A stretch of 21,890 bases of DNA from Patescibacteria group bacterium (GCA_018821175.1 JAHJMX010000007.1:1-21890), one strand, 5' to 3'. Positions 8,064-15,720 are shown, numbered from the stretch's first letter. Numbers and translations: made by a program. The notes: a model not told the origin generated them from the sequence alone.

Positions 8064-9173
8064 TTAATTTTTGCTTATTTTATGCGATATAAGTTGTGCA
8101 AGGATTGCGTTCCCTTCCGCATTTAAATGCATATCATCCAGGAAATTTTTCTCATCAACCCCTCCGATCATCGCATCGCCAGTAATATTGTCGACAGAAG
8201 TAGCAATACTTAAAAATTTTGCGATATTCTGTTCAAATGCCGGATTTTCCTGACATTTTTTCGTTAATTCATAATTATATGCAGGAAGATAGATTAAGGC
8301 ATTTTTGTCCAAGTTGTCAAGGAGTGCAATGGTCTTCTCATAAATCATGAAATTGAAATTATTTTCAGCATTCCACTGATTCGAGCTATACGTAATTTTG
8401 CAGTTAAAATTAGCCATTTCTTCCTTGTCCTTCCAATATTGCTGCTTGTATTCAAAACTATTTGTTTCTGGGCGTCCATAAAAAACATGCTTAATAAAAT
8501 CCTCTTTCGATTTTTCATTCAAAAATAATCCGATCAGCTTAGTCCGATTTGAGGCAACCGGAATAGTATCATTCAAAAATGTTCCAAATTTATCAAAAAA
8601 TGTTGGATAAAAATCAAGTTCCTTGCTAATTTCATCATCAATGTATTTATCAAAATGCATCAAAATTCTCTTCTGACTAATTCGATCAGAAAAATCACCA
8701 TTATCAATATTAAACCACTTATAATTATATTGAATGACGTAAATATCATTACTAACATCATAATTAACGCGCTCCGCTAAATCATTTAAATATTGAATCC
8801 ACAAATAGTAATCCAACGATTTCCCGCCGCACGAAGCCAAATTGTAGACAGAATACTCAGGGTGCAATTCGCGTAAATACCCAGAAATCGTTTCTTTTTC
8901 ACTTGCAACTCCAATCCCATAACTGATTGAGTCACCAAGTATGAAAATTTTCGGTTTTGTATCCGCCAAAAGCATATTTTCAATATCTGAAAAATCCTTT
9001 GAAGCAAAATTACATACGTTATCATCAAGCAAGATTTCTGAGGCGCGGCCCACCTCTGCATACGAAGATAGCGCAAAATAAACGACCATATTAATAACAA
9101 GGAAAAACGCGGAAAATGCCGCGCCAATCCTTATAATTCTATTTTTAGGGAAATCTTTTAATCTCTCAAACAT
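8064..9173 (-). CDS. Membrane-anchored SGNH-fold acyl-transferase/esterase (DltD/PatB/AlgX-like role)
   Basis: 369 residues from the ATG at 9173 (a TTG one codon earlier is in frame but less likely). The N-terminus is short and basic, then one membrane span (about 17-38) and a long extracytoplasmic domain. SGNH blocks are visible: catalytic serine S82 in FILGDSISYG, the block II glycine region YNLASCGGKSLDY, and the terminal D-x-x-H pair D346/H349 in DDMHLNAEGN. This is the layout of partners that accept an acyl group from an MBOAT system and attach it to a cell-envelope polymer. It lies 13 bases after the SLH protein and 13 bases before the microprotein, so all are probably one transcript. 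Specificity cannot be read from the sequence. Confidence 0.85.
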   Translation of the reverse strand: MFERLKDFPKNRIIRIGAAFSAFFLVINMVVYFALSSYAEVGRASEILLDDNVCNFASKDFSDIENMLLADTKPKIFILGDSISYGIGVASEKETISGYLRELHPEYSVYNLASCGGKSLDYYLWIQYLNDLAERVNYDVSNDIYVIQYNYKWFNIDNGDFSDRISQKRILMHFDKYIDDEISKELDFYPTFFDKFGTFLNDTIPVASNRTKLIGLFLNEKSKEDFIKHVFYGRPETNSFEYKQQYWKDKEEMANFNCKITYSSNQWNAENNFNFMIYEKTIALLDNLDKNALIYLPAYNYELTKKCQENPAFEQNIAKFLSIATSVDNITGDAMIGGVDEKNFLDDMHLNAEGNAILAQLISHKISKN

Positions 9174-9186
9174 CAATTAAAATCAT

Positions 9187-10092
9187 TTATTGTGCTGAAA
9201 TCGTTACAGAACTTCCACTTGCAAAATAAGCAGTTCCAAGATGTAAAACTTCTCCAGCATGCAATGTGTTACTAGAATCAATCACAACATTATTTCCACT
9301 TACAGAAGCTGAAATGTTTCTATCTCCCTTAAAACTATTCAATGTATTTCCTTCAAAAACAACTGTCAAAGAACCGCCTTCATAAGCATCAATGTTCGTA
9401 TCTGCAACAACATAAACATCAACAATTGACCCTTCTTGAATGTATCCAAGATAAACAGTTCCTGGCTCATATCCACCTTCAGACGTAAATAATGGAGGTT
9501 GAATAATATCAGCATCCAAAGAAATAACACGTTTAATTACCTCTGCGGCTTGAGCACGCGAAAACTTACTTGTATAAGCCAAATTCAATTCATCTGGCAC
9601 CAAGTACTTAGCGGCAGCAGTATTGTAATATTTTTGATACCATGGGCTATCTGCGGTTGAAGTTAAACTAACATCCATTCCTTCAAACATGATTTTTAAA
9701 GCTTCAACAAAAATCACTTCATTTTCTGGACGAAAAGTTCCATCATCATAACCTTGCACGATTCCCTGAGCTTTACCAAAACAAACATATTTTGTATACC
9801 ATTGCGACCCATCAATATCATCAAAACATGCATCCCCTTCATATGCGTTGTAAGCAGATTCGCTATAAGAAGATACAACAATAACTTTCAAAAGTTCTGC
9901 TCTATTCAAAGTATTATCTGGGCGGAAAGTCCCATCTGGATAACCTTGAACAATCCCACGATTATAAACGAACTCAATACCATTTTCCCATTTATGACCG
10001 ATATGATCAGAAAAAGGCACAGCTGCTAAAGCAACCTGCGACACCATCATTACAGCGACAATAGCAATTGCGCTTAATTTTATACTTTTCAT
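9187..10092 (-). CDS. Three-SLH-repeat surface protein with C-terminal beta-sandwich domain
   Basis: 301 residues from the ATG at 10092; the preceding in-frame TTG is disregarded. Signal peptide about 1-24 (cleavage after ALA), then SLH repeats at about 25-195, with turns VQGYPDGTFRPDNTLNRAE and VQGYDDGTFRPENEVIFVE and a third degenerate repeat ending FSRAQAAEVIKRVI. Residues about 210-301 alternate short strands (DVYVVADTNIDAYEGGSLTV, GEVLHLGTAYFASGSSVTI) and resemble a cohesin-like or similar beta-sandwich. First gene of the acylation operon, directly behind a strong promoter. Its N-terminal half parallels that of the SLH-peptidase at the operon's other end. It probably binds the envelope polymer; what the beta domain displays is unknown. 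Confidence 0.8.
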   Translation of the reverse strand: MKSIKLSAIAIVAVMMVSQVALAAVPFSDHIGHKWENGIEFVYNRGIVQGYPDGTFRPDNTLNRAELLKVIVVSSYSESAYNAYEGDACFDDIDGSQWYTKYVCFGKAQGIVQGYDDGTFRPENEVIFVEALKIMFEGMDVSLTSTADSPWYQKYYNTAAAKYLVPDELNLAYTSKFSRAQAAEVIKRVISLDADIIQPPLFTSEGGYEPGTVYLGYIQEGSIVDVYVVADTNIDAYEGGSLTVVFEGNTLNSFKGDRNISASVSGNNVVIDSSNTLHAGEVLHLGTAYFASGSSVTISAQ

Positions 10093-10124
10093 CAATATGT
10101 ATAAGTTAAAGAATTACAATTGGC

Positions 10125-10153
10125 ATTATACACAAAAGTATTAGACAAAACAA
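10125..10153 (-). promoter_or_regulatory. Promoter of the SLH/acylation operon
   Basis: Minus strand: -35 TTGTTT (10153-10148), 17-base spacer, perfect -10 TATAAT (10130-10125). Located 33 bases before the ATG at 10092, with a purine-poor leader lacking Shine-Dalgarno. No comparable promoter is visible between the five genes that follow, supporting a single transcript. Confidence 0.6.
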
Positions 10154-10205
10154 AACCTAATGTAGCTTTTCCTAGGCTTGCAGGCTGAATATTCCCAAGA
10201 ATTTT

Positions 10206-11192
10206 TTATGTAAGGAATGAATTTGGGAGCTCTTTCTCGCGCCCTTTGATTTTGACGATTAAGTAAAAGACAAAAAGCACAAGAATCATTATTAACCACC
10301 AAAATGTTAGCATCATTGTAACGAAAAACACAACAATGGTATTTATAACAAGTGCAATTAATGTCATCACAGAAACAAGTCCCCACCCAAAACCAGGGAA
10401 AATATCTAAAAATGAAATGATTGGGAGCAAGAAAGAAACTGCTCCAAGTACAAGTAAAAGAAGTGAAAATCCTTTTCCAAACCACCATTCCAAACGGTCA
10501 CTTCCAACAAAATATTTTACTAAATCTTTATGATTTTTATTTGTGATAATAAATTGATTCCCTCCTTCAATTGTTTGATTTTTAACATTCCCAATAACAA
10601 TCAATTCTTCGCTTGCATAAACTTCATAGATTGTTTCGCGGTATTTTACACTTTGTTCACCTTCATTTTTCTCATATTCATTAATTGAATGAGAATGCTT
10701 GAAATCAAAGACCCCCTCAGCATTGGCAGGAACCACTTTGATACTACCAAGTTTGAAGTCAGACCAAGACCTTTCAGATTTGATCTGGACCCAATCGTCC
10801 CCATCTAATTTTTCTGTAATAATACTGTAATAAATAACATCCTCATGGTCACATCCATCTAAGTTTAATGCACATTTAGATTCAGGCGTTCCAACTATTT
10901 TCATCATCCCCTTTTCAGAATCACCAAGCTTTTCTGCATGCATCAAAGTCATCCTTCTAATAGCATTAATTTCACTATGAGACCCTTCGGAATATCCAAT
11001 AAATACAAAACCAATTAAGATCAGTAGCATCCCTAAAACAATAGACCAAAAACTAGTCTTAAACTTACCTCTATATTTCCTGAATGGCTCTTTAGAGATT
11101 TTATGTCTATGGACATCATCATGAAAATCAAAACTTTCCAGCTCGGGAAGTTCAACATTATTTGATTTTTTGTTTTTTTTCTGCGAACCCAT
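10206..11192 (-). CDS. GIDE-like / TMEM43-like membrane protein
   Basis: 328 residues. Residues 1-45 are charged and cytoplasmic, a span lies at about 47-68, then a domain of roughly 150 residues, then three or four spans (about 240-315). The soluble part contains a pattern I associate with the GIDE-type domain found in E3-ligase-like and related bacterial membrane proteins: a start with GTPESK, a central VIYYSIITEK...WVQIKSERSWSDF strand pair, then VKYRETIYEVYASEELIVIGNV and a final hydrophilic stretch before the next span. No RING domain or other enzyme motif is present. Function in bacteria is not established; membrane quality control or sensing has been suggested for relatives. It has an excellent promoter at 11238-11266 and is separate from the operon downstream. 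The family call is from pattern memory, so moderate. Confidence 0.5.
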   Translation of the reverse strand: MGSQKKNKKSNNVELPELESFDFHDDVHRHKISKEPFRKYRGKFKTSFWSIVLGMLLILIGFVFIGYSEGSHSEINAIRRMTLMHAEKLGDSEKGMMKIVGTPESKCALNLDGCDHEDVIYYSIITEKLDGDDWVQIKSERSWSDFKLGSIKVVPANAEGVFDFKHSHSINEYEKNEGEQSVKYRETIYEVYASEELIVIGNVKNQTIEGGNQFIITNKNHKDLVKYFVGSDRLEWWFGKGFSLLLLVLGAVSFLLPIISFLDIFPGFGWGLVSVMTLIALVINTIVVFFVTMMLTFWWLIMILVLFVFYLIVKIKGREKELPNSFLT

Positions 11193-11237
11193 AAATTGTG
11201 AAAAAGTTTATTTTAATTATTTAAAACGCATCGTGTA

Positions 11238-11266
11238 ATTATACCAGAATTTGCTTGCAGATTCAA
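11238..11266 (-). promoter_or_regulatory. Strong promoter for the GIDE-like gene
   Basis: Minus strand: -35 TTGAAT (11266-11261), 17-base spacer ending TGG, perfect -10 TATAAT (11243-11238), i.e. an extended-type -10. It lies 46 bases before the ATG at 11192. Confidence 0.65.
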
Positions 11267-11320
11267 TGGTTAAAGTCGCTTCCCGTTGACGCGCTCGCCT
11301 TTTCAACCCTTAAAAATATT

Positions 11321-11767
11321 TTATGCTTGATTGTAAAAAGGATGTTTTAAGCATATCACTTCAGCGTACAACATTAATGCATTCATAGCTAAAGCTGGGA
11401 AAGACATTTCAGACGAACCAAAAAGCAAGGAAGCAATCGCCAAAATTGTAAGCACCAAAGAAAATATAATAGCCCATCTTTTTCCTTTAAAGATTCCTCT
11501 TGTAATAAGAACCCCTAGAACAAAAAACACTGCAAATGGGATCAATATCAAACCACCAATTGCGGACAGTAAATTCAAGAAAGGCGTCATTTGGGCACTT
11601 GATGCAAAGCTAGAAATCAATGCGGTCCCCCCAAAGAATACCCAGATAAAAAACACCATTGCAATCCCCATAATAACGAGACCAATAACATTCACCACTC
11701 CGATTAATGTCCCTTGCCAAGGACGACTCGCACCATTTGTTGACACTGTTACTGAAGCGTTTTCCAT
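11321..11767 (-). CDS. Four-span membrane protein of unknown function
   Basis: 148 residues. A short hydrophilic N-terminus (Ser/Thr/Asn-rich) is followed by four hydrophobic segments at about 20-48, 62-90, 97-115 and 118-136, with a basic loop (TRGIFKGKRW) after the second pair. The texture (GVNVIGLVIMGIAMVFFIWVF) resembles small DUF-type integral membrane proteins; I do not recognise a family. It begins 28 bases downstream of the tRNA-Val 3' end and could be transcribed from the tRNA promoter by read-through. No promoter of its own is evident. Start ATG, no Shine-Dalgarno. Confidence 0.6.
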   Translation of the reverse strand: MENASVTVSTNGASRPWQGTLIGVVNVIGLVIMGIAMVFFIWVFFGGTALISSFASSAQMTPFLNLLSAIGGLILIPFAVFFVLGVLITRGIFKGKRWAIIFSLVLTILAIASLLFGSSEMSFPALAMNALMLYAEVICLKHPFYNQA

Positions 11768-11795
11768 GATTTATAAATTAGAAAATGAATAAAAC

Positions 11796-11872
11796 TGGTG
11801 GGCGATAGTGGATTCGAACCACTGGCCTCATCGAAGTCAACGACGCGCTCTAGCCAACTGAGCTAATCGCCC
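11796..11872 (-). tRNA. tRNA-Val(GAC), CCA encoded
   Basis: Minus strand, 77 bases including an encoded CCA. Acceptor arms GGGCGAT (11872-11866) and ATCGCCC pair perfectly; D arm GCTC...GAGC; anticodon stem CGTCG/CGATG with loop TTGACTT, anticodon GAC (valine, GUC/GUU codons); variable AGGCC; T arm AGTGG-TTCGAAT-CCACT; discriminator A. All arms pair. Confidence 0.95.
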
Positions 11873-11891
11873 AAAACAAAATACACTGTCA

Positions 11892-11921
11892 ATTTTAATA
11901 TAAATCAAACGCATAATTCAA
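11892..11921 (-). promoter_or_regulatory. Probable tRNA-Val promoter
   Basis: Minus strand: -35 TTGAAT (11921-11916), 18-base spacer, -10 TAAAAT (11897-11892), about 20 bases before the mature tRNA 5' end. A TTGACA just downstream is too close to the tRNA to act as a -35 for it. Confidence 0.4.
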
Positions 11922-11940
11922 CACCAAAACATTGCAAATT

Positions 11941-12339
11941 TTAATTTTCAGTCGGCAAGAAATCGACGACATTATCATCAAAATTATAATTCCATGTTAT
12001 TTCCTCACCAGCATCGATATCTTTGATTGCTCGAAAAATAAGATAATCTATTTTAGGATCATTTTCATATTCAACATCTGCATTTGGATCAAAACTATGA
12101 TTGTACAAAGATGCATATCCAAGCATCACACAATCTCTCTTGAATTTTAATTGATGCAGATAATAATAGGCGATAGTATCGGATTCACTAGCCGCAAACT
12201 TGCTATCTTTTTCTTTCAATATAATGAGGGGACAATATTCGATTATTTCATCTTTGAATATTTTTTCAGTTGCAATCACACCTCTCCCTTTATTTTCAAC
12301 TGCGGTAATTTTGATTTTTTGGGGAGGGAAAATTTCCAT
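11941..12339 (-). CDS. Small stand-alone SET-domain protein (putative lysine methyltransferase)
   Basis: 132 residues, essentially only a SET domain. Typical motifs in order: GRGVIATEKIFKDEIIEYCP (N-terminal GxG and strand), LYNHSFDPNADV with the N80-H81-S82 SAM/active-site motif, and GEEITWNYNF (residues 111-120), where Y118 matches the catalytic tyrosine. The pseudoknot-forming elements are both present, so it looks intact. No post-SET cysteines are present, which is common for bacterial versions. The target is unknown; SET proteins methylate lysines using S-adenosylmethionine. A paralog with the same architecture is at 20748-21125 inside the cassette region. The gene lies downstream of the 12401-13393 gene, with 61 bases between. 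Confidence 0.8.
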   Translation of the reverse strand: MEIFPPQKIKITAVENKGRGVIATEKIFKDEIIEYCPLIILKEKDSKFAASESDTIAYYYLHQLKFKRDCVMLGYASLYNHSFDPNADVEYENDPKIDYLIFRAIKDIDAGEEITWNYNFDDNVVDFLPTEN

Positions 12340-12400
12340 TTTCAGGGATTTTAAAAAAAAATATAAACAATCATCGACAAAATATAAACCTTCCTAAAAT

Positions 12401-13393
12401 TTACAAAATTGAAATATCTTCGTCTCTAAAATTAGGGTTTATGTGTTCCAAAATTGCAGTTGCTGTCTCTTTCTCGTGGTTACAATCTTCACTCTTCTTA
12501 ACGATTTCCCAATATCCAGCGCCCTCTGTTGCAACATCAGCTATATTTTGATAAATACCAACTTCACCAACAGGAATTTCTTTTAATGAAGTTACATAAA
12601 AGGCGTTGACTGGCTCAGATCCATTAACCTTGATTTTCACAACATCCCCAATTTTATAACTATCAAAATATTTTTTAAATTCCTTATTATTTCTTACAGA
12701 AACCCTCACGTTCCCAAATTTGTCCGAGAAAGCAAACTCAGCAAGATATTTTTGCTCAGGAATCACATTTGGATGAGTTCCGTTTTCTTTTGCGCGAATA
12801 AGATCTTCTTTAGTGAAATATTCAAACACAGGTTCCAAGATATTCGGGAAATGTCTTGTTGTTGCAATAATCGAAGAACGGAATTGTTCATGACGTCCAT
12901 CTGTCACAACTAATTTTTCGTTCGGGATACGGTATAAAGCAAGAATTTTATTTCTTGTTTCAAGTGCCTGTAATCTCGCAAGAGGAACAGCGTAAATCTC
13001 AAGTCCATTATCAGTAATAGCCAAATGGAAATCTTCTCCATTTTTGCCTTCAGCAGTTGTTTTACTATTTCTATCAGCTTTGTTTACAATTGCAAGCACT
13101 GCTTTGTTTGAGAAATGATGATCAATATTCTTGCCACTCATGTCTTGAACAATCTTCAAAATCCTTCTTTGTTCTTCAATTAAATCATTAAGCAAATTCA
13201 CTCCATAATCTGCCAACTTTGGGTTATTCCCAATAGGGAATCTCAAATCTGAAAAATTCCCAAGATTGCGAATAATCGCTGTTAATTCCGAGTCAATATC
13301 CACTGGATTTTCAGCAAAAACATCATTGAAGTGAACAATTCCGCTTACCTGCCGATCAAGGAGATCTTTGTATTGCTTTAATATTGTCGACAT
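12401..13393 (-). CDS. Unrecognised 330-residue cytoplasmic protein
   Basis: The start is set to the ATG at 13393 (MSTILKQYKDLL); the frame also contains a TTG at 13405 but no support for it. No signal peptide or span. Residues 1-85 look helical (KDLLDRQ...NPVDIDSELTAIIRNLGNF), and about 95-190 form an alpha/beta segment (KAVLAIVNKADRN, DFHLAITDNGLEIYAVPLARL, GRHEQFRSSIIATTRHFPN). The C-terminal about 120 residues alternate charged strands (YLAEFAFSDKFGNVRVSVRN, GDVVKIKVNGSEPVNAFYVT), a beta-barrel-like texture. I vaguely associate the pattern with SAM hydroxide adenosyltransferase-like proteins (FSDKFGNVR, GEVGIYQN) but cannot confirm this. Promoter at 13459-13487 with a leader hairpin. Confidence 0.55.
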   Translation of the reverse strand: MSTILKQYKDLLDRQVSGIVHFNDVFAENPVDIDSELTAIIRNLGNFSDLRFPIGNNPKLADYGVNLLNDLIEEQRRILKIVQDMSGKNIDHHFSNKAVLAIVNKADRNSKTTAEGKNGEDFHLAITDNGLEIYAVPLARLQALETRNKILALYRIPNEKLVVTDGRHEQFRSSIIATTRHFPNILEPVFEYFTKEDLIRAKENGTHPNVIPEQKYLAEFAFSDKFGNVRVSVRNNKEFKKYFDSYKIGDVVKIKVNGSEPVNAFYVTSLKEIPVGEVGIYQNIADVATEGAGYWEIVKKSEDCNHEKETATAILEHINPNFRDEDISIL

Positions 13394-13424
13394 AATGCTT
13401 GACAAAGTTTAAAAATGACACACG

Positions 13425-13452
13425 GCAATAATCTCGCAACGGGTTTTATTGC
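13425..13452 (-). promoter_or_regulatory. Hairpin at the 5' end of the predicted leader
   Basis: Arms GCAATAA (13452-13446 on the minus strand) and TTATTGC (13431-13425) pair over seven bases around a 14-base loop containing CCCGTTGCGAG. With the promoter at 13459-13487, transcription would start near 13452, so the hairpin would sit at the very 5' end of a leader of about 60 bases. It may stabilise the mRNA; no known riboswitch consensus is seen. Confidence 0.35.
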
Positions 13453-13458
13453 GTTTGA

Positions 13459-13487
13459 AGTTAAAAGGATTTCACCGTTGAAGTCAA
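13459..13487 (-). promoter_or_regulatory. Promoter of the 12401-13393 gene
   Basis: Minus strand: -35 TTGACT (13487-13482), 17-base spacer, -10 TTAACT (13464-13459). About 65 bases before the ATG. Confidence 0.45.
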
Positions 13488-13554
13488 GAGGTAGTTTTTT
13501 GCGAATCTCTAGGATCCCCTAATCTATCTTATTCTTATTTTTTTGCCCATTCTA

Positions 13555-13767
13555 TTAATTCAGATTCTGCCAAGGATCATTTTCTTTATCTGCAGCCAAG
13601 ACAGCCCCTAAAATACGCCATCCTTCTGCAGTTTCGGCCTGGATTGCCTGAATCAGTTTAGCGATATTTACCTCTCCACCAGAAACTTTACCTAAAACGG
13701 CATTCATCCGTTCACTATCATTGTATTCCAGCAATTTGATCGCCCTTTTCTTTTGATCTGGATCCAT
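13555..13767 (-). CDS. Small acidic helical protein, unknown function
   Basis: 70 residues from the ATG at 13767. An upstream in-frame ATG at 13779 would give four more residues, but a GGGAG Shine-Dalgarno sits between the two ATGs, seven bases before the inner one, so the inner start is preferred. A TATTAT -10-like box lies just upstream. The protein is soluble and mostly helical (DQKKRAIKLLEYNDSERMN, VNIAKLIQAIQAETAEGWRI) and ends in DPWQNLN. No family recognised. It is one of the very few starts in this window with a visible ribosome-binding site. Confidence 0.55.
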   Translation of the reverse strand: MDPDQKKRAIKLLEYNDSERMNAVLGKVSGGEVNIAKLIQAIQAETAEGWRILGAVLAADKENDPWQNLN

Positions 13768-13890
13768 AATATCTCCCATAAGTATAATATTAAAAATAGG
13801 AGGGTGAATTTAACACAAAACGCCACATCGCGCAAGTCTATTGGGAATCTTTTTTAAGTGGATCAAATATTTATGTTCTCGAAATAAAAC

Positions 13891-14028
13891 TTATCGCTTC
13901 CCAAATTCACTAATTTGATGCCTCGGCCACTTTTTAATCACGAATTGTTCACCAAATAAGCTTTTGTAGTGCTTTTCATCTCTTATAAAATCCCCATCAT
14001 CAAAAGTTAACAATATTGCAACTATGAT
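13891..14028 (-). other. Possible remnant reading frame
   Basis: The stretch 13780-14021 has no confident gene. On the minus strand a 45-codon frame is open from just after a TGA at 14029 to TAA at 13891. It overlaps the end of the MFS gene and has no ATG (a TTG at 14013 is possible). Its translation contains LTFDDGDFIRDEKHYKSLFG and a basic tail, which reads like protein rather than noise. TFDDG is also the first motif of polysaccharide deacetylases, but no other motif supports that. It could be the tail of a lost gene or chance. Confidence 0.2.
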
Positions 14029-14591
14029 TCAGCATTTAAACGTTTTTTTCCGCTATAAAGAGCCAAACTATGGATTGTCCCAAATAAAGAAATTATGAAC
14101 ATGATAATAAAAAGCGTTTTAAATCCAAAGCTATTTGCGATGTAACCACCTATAATAGCAGCAAAACCAGTTACAACATAACTCATCGCCTCCCAAATCC
14201 CCCAGTTCGATGCTTCCTCTTTTACTTTTACATAATGCGAGTAAATAGCGTCGAAAGCTGGATCAAGTATAGCTATAGATAAACCAAGCACTGCTTGTGT
14301 AATTAGAAGTGTAAGCTGATTAAATACAAAAAAGTACATAAGGCAACCAAGACTTATAAGTGCATACCCTATTATAACGAATTTTTCTTTATGTTTGGCT
14401 CTATCTTCCCATTTACTAAGCATATACATAACGACACCAGCTGTAATCATATATGTTGAATATGCCCAGCTTGCATCCAAGATATCGCCTCCGATTTCTT
14501 CGACAAATATTGCATAAATTGGCCCTATCATTCCAAGAGCAAGATTGATCCAGCCATCTGCAACAAGCAATATTTTGATACCTTTTTTCAT
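14022..14591 (-). CDS. Half-size MFS-like membrane protein (six spans)
   Basis: 189 residues with six predicted spans at about 8-28, 38-58, 70-90, 94-112, 132-152 and 158-178. The pattern matches one half of a major-facilitator transporter: the basic loop KWEDRAKHKEKFVIIG between spans two and three resembles the family's conserved cytoplasmic loop, and GFAAIIGGYIANSFGFKTLF resembles the fifth-sixth span region. Usual MFS proteins have twelve spans and about 400 residues, so this would need to dimerise or be a different six-span relative. Its ATG overlaps the TGA of the broken GNAT fragment (ATGA), suggesting translational coupling. The substrate cannot be inferred. Confidence 0.65.
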   Translation of the reverse strand: MKKGIKILLVADGWINLALGMIGPIYAIFVEEIGGDILDASWAYSTYMITAGVVMYMLSKWEDRAKHKEKFVIIGYALISLGCLMYFFVFNQLTLLITQAVLGLSIAILDPAFDAIYSHYVKVKEEASNWGIWEAMSYVVTGFAAIIGGYIANSFGFKTLFIIMFIISLFGTIHSLALYSGKKRLNAES

Positions 14592-14806
14592 AAGAAGATT
14601 ATTTTATTTTTTGGTTGGATAAATTCTATAGTTTCCTCAATTTTTTCAGGAGATTTTGGAAACATGTAAGTGGTAATTTCTGGAGTAAATTCTTTGAAAA
14701 TTTCATCCTTATACTCTAGTGTTATTGACTGCAACAAAAGATTTTTTGTCTCAATAGTTAAATTTGTTGTACTTCTAGCAACAGAGGCAAGAAGAAGATT
14801 TTTCAT
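14588..14806 (-). pseudogene. N-terminal fragment of a RimJ/RimL-type GNAT acetyltransferase
   Basis: 72 residues, against about 170-190 for the family. After an atypical leader (MKNLLLASVARS), the segment NLTIETKNLLLQSITLEYKD, then FKEFTPEITTYMFPKSPEKIEETIEFI, matches the N-terminal strand, helix 1 and the helix 1-2 region of RimJ/RimL-like N-acetyltransferases. The acetyl-CoA-binding motif A and everything after it are missing. The frame ends in TGA four bases into the MFS gene, and no continuation is found in the other frames, so a deletion rather than a simple frameshift is likely. It lies 17 bases after the intact GNAT gene. Confidence 0.55.
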
Positions 14807-14823
14807 AATAGGTTTTTGAGAAA

Positions 14824-15315
14824 TTATAGGATTTTTTTGACCATATCTATAACCCTGTCTTGATATCCAAGTTTTTGATAAAAATTGTGTGTCTTTTTAT
14901 TTGGTTCAAACACTTCAACCCGAATTATATCGCAACCTTGAATTTGAAAATATCCCTCAATTTTATTCATTAGCAAAGAACCGATATTATTACCGCGATA
15001 TTTCTCGCTAACAATAAGTTCTAAAATTCTCGCTGTTTTTGAAGGGATGCACTCTATTTCATCATTTTTTGTAAATTCCTCAATAACCCCCGCTATCATA
15101 CCTACAGTACCATTCTCGAATTCTGCAACATAAATCATTCCATGTTGTTTCTCGATTTTTTTCAGAAGATTGTCGATATAAATTTCTCCATATTCAGAAA
15201 GTCTTCTGAGTCTCTTTAATGGATCTATTTGAACCAAATAATCTTGTAACTCCTCAATGAGATTTACAAGAACTTTTTTATCTCCATTGTATTTTATGAT
15301 TTTTACCATATCCAT
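14824..15315 (-). CDS. GNAT-family N-acetyltransferase
   Basis: 163 residues, the normal size for a single GNAT domain. It would transfer an acetyl group from acetyl-CoA to an amine. Motif A with the pyrophosphate-binding loop is clear: ILELIVSEKYRGNNIGSLLM, with R107-G108-x-x-I-G112. A typical C-terminal motif B follows (VEVFEPNKKTHNFYQKLGYQ, in which the tyrosine of NFYQKLGY is the usual general-acid position). The substrate is unknown; single GNAT genes are common cargo of integron cassettes. Two in-frame ATGs (15315 and 15309) are both plausible and neither has a Shine-Dalgarno. The start overlaps the tail of the rearranged gene upstream. Confidence 0.85.
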   Translation of the reverse strand: MDMVKIIKYNGDKKVLVNLIEELQDYLVQIDPLKRLRRLSEYGEIYIDNLLKKIEKQHGMIYVAEFENGTVGMIAGVIEEFTKNDEIECIPSKTARILELIVSEKYRGNNIGSLLMNKIEGYFQIQGCDIIRVEVFEPNKKTHNFYQKLGYQDRVIDMVKKIL

Positions 15316-15384
15316 GATGTTGATTTAAATATATTCCCCCATTTATTCCCATCTTCCGAGATATTCCCGGAAAATGCATATCCG

Positions 15385-15720
15385 CTAGGAAGTTATATTG
15401 AACCCGATTTTTTGTTTAATGTAAGGGGTCCCCCACCGAGCATTGTAAAACCATCGGCAGGATTCTTTTTCCAGATTTCCCCATTTCTCGATAATAAGCG
15501 ACATTTCATTGTTCCAAGCATCATAGTCGGCATAATTCTCAGCATTCATTAAGACATTGTCAGTTTGATATCGCAGCGCTGCATATTCGCGAGAGATATT
15601 AAGCGTGCTTGCCAAAACTGCCTGCTCTTGTGTTTCACCAGTTTGACTAGAATTTGTAAAAAGGAAAATCCCGCCAAATAAAATGATAGCCCCAATTCCT
15701 ACGATGATTATTTTTTTCAC
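15385..15720 (-). pseudogene. Rearranged membrane-anchored protein: N-terminus plus out-of-frame C-terminal piece
   Basis: The frame starts with GTG at 15720. It has a hydrophobic anchor (about residues 3-22) and a helical region with NISREYAALRYQTDNVLMNAE, NYADYDAWNNEMSLIIEKW, which I recall as the start of a much longer CPR hypothetical protein. From about residue 85 the frame (SCRWFYNARWGTPY...) reads like noise. In the -1/+1 alternative, the same DNA encodes NPADGFTMLGGGPLTLNKK and SGSI, ends in TAA at 15393, and continues after that stop as LPSGYAFSGNISEDGNKWGN down to about 15306. Two protein-like pieces in one shifted frame plus an internal stop suggest a gene that lost its middle and is decaying. 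Confidence 0.5.

Noticed and set aside
13500..13554. GGATCC-centred palindrome as terminator of the 13555-13767 gene
   Set aside because: Only four base pairs in the stem and no T tract in the right place.
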